Of a stretch of DNA of 64,000 nucleotides, positions 63,336-64,000 are shown in pieces. The position numbers were made by a program, and so were the translations under genes. Under the pieces are notes generated by a model, which was not told the DNA's origin, made no database searches, and saw only the letters and a list, made by a program, of their open reading frames with translations. The first letter of the stretch is position 1. Each line of letters starts with the position of its first letter. Origin of the DNA: JAUZOB01 sp963692465 (GTDB lineage: Bacteria; Bacteroidota; Bacteroidia; Bacteroidales; Prolixibacteraceae); contig OY829943.1 of NCBI GenBank assembly GCA_963692465.1, positions 620,001 through 684,000 on the forward strand, given 5' to 3'.

Positions 63336-64000
63336 ATGATTTTATTCTTCGCTGGCAAATCTGATCTTATCATTGCCGTTGAATCTAAAAAACAACTTTC
63401 GAAAGAAGATGTAACCAAATTAGTCTGGCTTTTCGATAATGCAAGACAAGTTACAGAAACACAGTTAACGGGATGGTTCATTGGTCCCCGTAAGGAAATG
63501 CTTACTCCTTGGAGTACCAATGCCGTTGAGATAACCCAGAATATGGGAATTGAGGGATTGACTCGTATCGAGGAGTTTTATCAGGTCGAGTCGGCTGATA
63601 CCAAATTCGACCCTATGCTTCGAGCTCAATACCACAACATTGATCAAAATGCCTTTAATACCGAGAAACAACCCGACCCCATTATTTACATTAACGACAT
63701 CTCCGCTTATAATGAAAAAGAAGGGTTAGCCCTTAGTGAAAAAGAAATTTCTTATCTAAAATCCATTGAAAAAACACTAGGTAGAAAATTAACCGATAGT
63801 GAGGTCTTTGGTTTTTCTCAAGTCAACTCCGAACACTGCCGACATAAAATTTTCAGTGGAATATTCATCATCGACGGAGTTGAAAAACCATCCACTCTTT
63901 TTAAACTCATCAAAAAGACCACAGCAACCAATCCAAATAAAATTATCTCTGCTTACAAGGATAACTGCTCATTTACAGAAGGTCCTATTGTTGAACAATT
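63336..64000 (+). CDS. purL: Phosphoribosylformylglycinamidine synthase, 5' part (runs off window)
   Basis: The frame from ATG 63336 is open to the right edge (221 codons). It encodes the N-terminal PurS-like region (MILFFAGKSDLIIAVESKK; GPRKEMLTPWSTNAVEIT; GIEGLTRIEEFYQV) and the start of the linker and synthase domain with the hallmark FGFSQVNSEHCRHKIFSG. This is the large, single-chain PurL that makes formylglycinamidine ribonucleotide from FGAR, glutamine and ATP in purine synthesis. About 1,230 residues would be expected in full, so most of the gene lies outside the window. Confidence 0.93.
   Translation, partial: MILFFAGKSDLIIAVESKKQLSKEDVTKLVWLFDNARQVTETQLTGWFIGPRKEMLTPWSTNAVEITQNMGIEGLTRIEEFYQVESADTKFDPMLRAQYHNIDQNAFNTEKQPDPIIYINDISAYNEKEGLALSEKEISYLKSIEKTLGRKLTDSEVFGFSQVNSEHCRHKIFSGIFIIDGVEKPSTLFKLIKKTTATNPNKIISAYKDNCSFTEGPIVEQ

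Overview
The window looks like chromosomal DNA from a fermentative, polysaccharide-degrading member of the Bacteroidota, probably order Bacteroidales. Evidence seen directly: a SusC/SusD pair, a hybrid two-component system (HTCS) with a C-terminal AraC domain, a complete Bat (BatA-E) operon, many -7 boxes of the Bacteroidota form TAnnTTTG, few Shine-Dalgarno sequences, many secreted lipoproteins and moderate-to-low GC. A Paludibacteraceae- or Dysgonomonadaceae-like host is a guess.

Layout. 1-6.8 kb: a GH2 beta-galactosidase, class I fumarase, an SpmA/SpmB-type membrane protein, an unusual GGGTAAG tandem/inverted repeat and a small outer-membrane barrel. 7.0-13.2 kb: an accessory region just downstream of tRNA-Lys(TTT). 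It holds an alpha/beta hydrolase, an AraC regulator split by an IS3-family element (1275 bp, 3-bp target duplication; both halves of the gene are recognisable), a 16-bp copy of the tRNA-Lys 3' end, and an A+T-rich AraC-MFS pair. 13.3-19 kb: AlkD-like repair protein and EamA transporter, then a capsule or exopolysaccharide operon (nucleotide-sugar dehydrogenase, epimerase, Wzi-like porin). 19-24.6 kb: a GH2 enzyme with a malectin-like tail, a methyltransferase, a DUF6544-like protein and a PIN-like nuclease.

25-41 kb is a polysaccharide utilisation locus (PUL): an HTCS sensor-regulator divergent from susE-like, susC, susD, two tandem GH30 genes and a GH35 gene. Two 14-bp direct repeats spaced 21 bp lie directly upstream of the susE -7 box and are the best candidate HTCS operator. 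The set of exo-galactosidase plus two GH30 enzymes suggests a galactan-type glycan, possibly beta-1,6-galactan from arabinogalactan; this is inference. After tRNA-Pro(GGG) and trxB come a GH2 beta-mannosidase and a GH5 enzyme (mannan-type pair) and an unknown lipoprotein.

47.8-64 kb is core genome: fabI; the eight-gene moxR-DUF58-bat operon; truA; an operon for methylmalonyl-CoA handling (epimerase, carboxyltransferase subunit, an OadG subunit fused to a lamin-tail domain, biotin carrier) that shows no beta subunit; a CoA-transferase of the acetyl-CoA hydrolase family; and the 5' part of purL running off the right edge. Fumarase, methylmalonyl-CoA epimerase/decarboxylase and the CoA-transferase fit a succinate-propionate fermentation that would use sugars released by the PUL.

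No wholly new multi-gene system is evident. The most original signals are the HTCS operator candidate, the tRNA-Lys-associated accessory region, the GGGTAAG repeat, the hairpin between susD and the first GH30 gene, and a non-canonical T-loop in tRNA-Pro.
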